A DNA stretch of 6,408 nt from Pelotomaculum_B sp041645005 (GTDB lineage Bacteria; Bacillota; Desulfotomaculia; Desulfotomaculales; Pelotomaculaceae), in assembly GCA_041645005.1 (NCBI GenBank), contig JBAZQW010000131.1, positions 1 through 6,408 of the forward strand, given 5' to 3'. The position numbers and the translations under genes were made by a program. This document shows positions 5,141-6,408 of this stretch, in pieces. Every line of letters starts with the position of its first letter. The first letter of the stretch is position 1. Below the pieces are notes generated by a model. It worked only from the letters and a program-made list of their open reading frames with translations. It was not told the origin of the DNA and made no database searches.

Positions 5141-5967
5141 TTTCGTCCAACTCAGCAGCCGTTATTGCAGGCGCCGGTATGCTGCCGGTTTACTGGGCCG
5201 GGGAGGCCTCGGCCAGGGGTCTGGATCTTGCGGTCATATCCATCTCAGACGCAGTGGAAGAAGAGCCATTAAAGAAGCTGGCATATGATTATTTTAAGAC
5301 TGGGGCAGGCAGGCTGGGAGAAATAATTGATTATATTAGAAGTTCAGGCATAGACAGGGCTGTGTTTTTGGGGAAAGTCGGGTGGGAGGAGCTTTTTGGG
5401 GGCAGGGGTCCTGACCGCAGGCTCAAAGAAATGCTCGGGGTACTGGAAAACAGCAGAAATGCCAACGCCTTTCTTAAATTGCTGGCTGAAGAATTCAACA
5501 GGGAAGGGATAAAACTGCTTGAACAAACCGTGTTCATGGAAGCTTTCCTGGCTGGAGACGGCCTGTTAACGCCTGGGATCGCTATAAACGACAAGGTTCT
5601 AATGGATATGGAATTTGCCTTTAGTGTGGCCAAAAAAATTAGCGGTCTTGGTATCGGCCAGACGGTGGCGGTGAAGGACGGCGCTGTAATAGCCGTTGAA
5701 GCAGTTGAAGGCACTGACCATATGATTAAAAGGAGCGGCAGCCTGGTCTCGGGCGGGATCGTGGCCAAAGCCTGCGCCGCCAATCACGATGCCAGGTTTG
5801 ACATACCCGCCGTTGGTGTGAGTACCATGGAAAATATGATTAAGGCCGGGTCAGCCGGGCTGGTACTGGAGGCGCGAAGGACATTTGTCTTTCAGAAGCA
5901 AGAAGTCACCAGACTTGCTCAGCGGCACAATATTCCCATTATGGGGATGAGGTGGACAAATGCCTGA
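5137..5967 (+). CDS. lpxI: UDP-2,3-diacylglucosamine diphosphatase LpxI
   Basis: Hydrolyses UDP-2,3-diacylglucosamine to lipid X and UMP, replacing LpxH in many non-enteric diderms; cytosolic face of the inner membrane. The 276-residue protein has the N-terminal domain opening AVIAGAGMLP (8-17) and the C-terminal catalytic domain, with VEGTDHMIKRSG (190-201) and DARFDIPAVG (218-227). Asp 222 corresponds to the essential Asp of Caulobacter LpxI (Asp 225, from memory). The ATG overlaps the lpxA stop (ATGA), with GGGAGGG (5122-5128) eight bases upstream, which indicates translational coupling. Its stop overlaps lpxB by eight bases. The position between lpxA and lpxB is the classic context for this gene. 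Confidence 0.95.
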   Translation: MISSNSAAVIAGAGMLPVYWAGEASARGLDLAVISISDAVEEEPLKKLAYDYFKTGAGRLGEIIDYIRSSGIDRAVFLGKVGWEELFGGRGPDRRLKEMLGVLENSRNANAFLKLLAEEFNREGIKLLEQTVFMEAFLAGDGLLTPGIAINDKVLMDMEFAFSVAKKISGLGIGQTVAVKDGAVIAVEAVEGTDHMIKRSGSLVSGGIVAKACAANHDARFDIPAVGVSTMENMIKAGSAGLVLEARRTFVFQKQEVTRLAQRHNIPIMGMRWTNA

Positions 5968-6408
5968 AATCATGGTCTCCGCGGGAGAGGTGTCCGGAGA
6001 TAGGTATGCCGCCCTGCTTGCCGGCAGGCTGAGGGAAGTGAACAGCGGCATAAAGATTTGGGGCATCGGCGGCGCAGAGCTAAGTAAGGCCGGAGCGGAG
6101 ATAGTCTGCGATACCGTTGAAAAAAGCGTTATGGGTTTTACCGAGCCGCTAAAAAGAATCTGGTTTTATATTTCCCTGCTTAAGGCGGTCAAAAAAAAGA
6201 TCAAAGTAAGAAAGCCGGATCTGCTTCTGCTGGTGGATTTTACCGCTTTCAACATGAAGCTGGCCAAGTATGGCTATGAAGAGGGCATCCCCGTGGTGAG
6301 CTTCTTCAGCCCTTCGGTGTGGAGTTGGGGGGCGTGGAGGGCTGGGCAAATGGCGCGCTGGAAGGTAAAAATTGCCGCCGTGCTGCCTATGGAATATGAT
6401 GCTTACAA
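5960..6408 (+). CDS. lpxB: Lipid A disaccharide synthase LpxB, 5' part (runs off window)
   Basis: GT19 glycosyltransferase that joins lipid X to UDP-2,3-diacylglucosamine, making the disaccharide at the inner membrane. The frame is open from ATG 5960 to the window end (149 residues of about 380). VSAGEVSGD (6-14), WGIGGAEL, the VMGFTEPL segment, LLLVDFTAFN (89-98) and SFFSPSVWSWG follow the LpxB order, ending with VLPMEYDAY (compare LPFEKAFY). Asp 93 corresponds to E. coli Asp 98, reported as essential, but the second Asp of the usual DxPDFN motif is Ala 96. The start overlaps lpxI by eight bases, with GAGGTGG (5949-5955) just upstream. The C-terminal UDP-binding half is outside the window. 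Confidence 0.95.
   Translation, partial: MPEIMVSAGEVSGDRYAALLAGRLREVNSGIKIWGIGGAELSKAGAEIVCDTVEKSVMGFTEPLKRIWFYISLLKAVKKKIKVRKPDLLLLVDFTAFNMKLAKYGYEEGIPVVSFFSPSVWSWGAWRAGQMARWKVKIAAVLPMEYDAY

Noticed and set aside
6191..6198. Run of eight A in lpxB as a programmed frameshift site
   Set aside because: It encodes a Lys-rich stretch in the correct frame with LpxB homology on both sides; no stimulatory hairpin or alternative product is seen.
1..6408. CRISPR arrays, tRNA, rRNA, or phage and transposase genes
   Set aside because: No direct-repeat array, no tRNA-like cloverleaf, no rRNA segment and no transposase or integrase motif was seen on either strand.

Overview
The right half of the window (about 3478 to the end) is a lipid A biosynthesis operon, lpxC-lpxA-lpxI-lpxB, so the cell almost certainly has an outer membrane with lipid A-type glycolipid. 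The diphosphatase is LpxI, not LpxH. Neither fabZ nor lpxD lies between lpxC and lpxB. Strong AGGAGG-type ribosome sites, a Noc/ParB-like gene and a palindrome built around GGGACGGTTCT (which I remember as recurring in clostridial genomes) point weakly to a diderm Firmicutes-like organism. This placement is an inference; other LpxI-using diderms are possible.

Layout: (1) 2-520, the 3' part of a ParB/Noc-family DNA-binding protein, followed by a weak terminator-like hairpin. (2) 521-805, 285 bases without a gene, holding two inverted repeats and a candidate promoter. (3) 806-1105, a small unrecognised protein of 99 residues. (4) about 1118-1497, the frameshifted 3' remnant of a SAM-dependent methyltransferase. 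(5) 1517-3389 on the minus strand, two family 2 glycosyltransferases separated by a REP-like palindrome. (6) 3394-3422, a nearly perfect 29-base palindrome that places an extended -10 promoter on each strand, facing away from each other. (7) 3478-6408, lpxC, lpxA, lpxI and the 5' part of lpxB, tightly packed with overlaps at the last two junctions.

How they work together: LpxA adds a 3-O-acyl chain to UDP-GlcNAc (or a related UDP-sugar) and LpxC deacetylates the product. After the LpxD step, encoded elsewhere, LpxI releases lipid X and LpxB joins lipid X to its UDP precursor to give the disaccharide. The two divergent glycosyltransferases could add sugars to the lipid A core or to another surface glycan, and the methyltransferase remnant suggests a larger or older glycan locus that has decayed. 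The most unusual element is the mirror-symmetric divergent promoter, which would let one polymerase or one dimeric regulator choose between the lpx operon and the glycosyltransferases.
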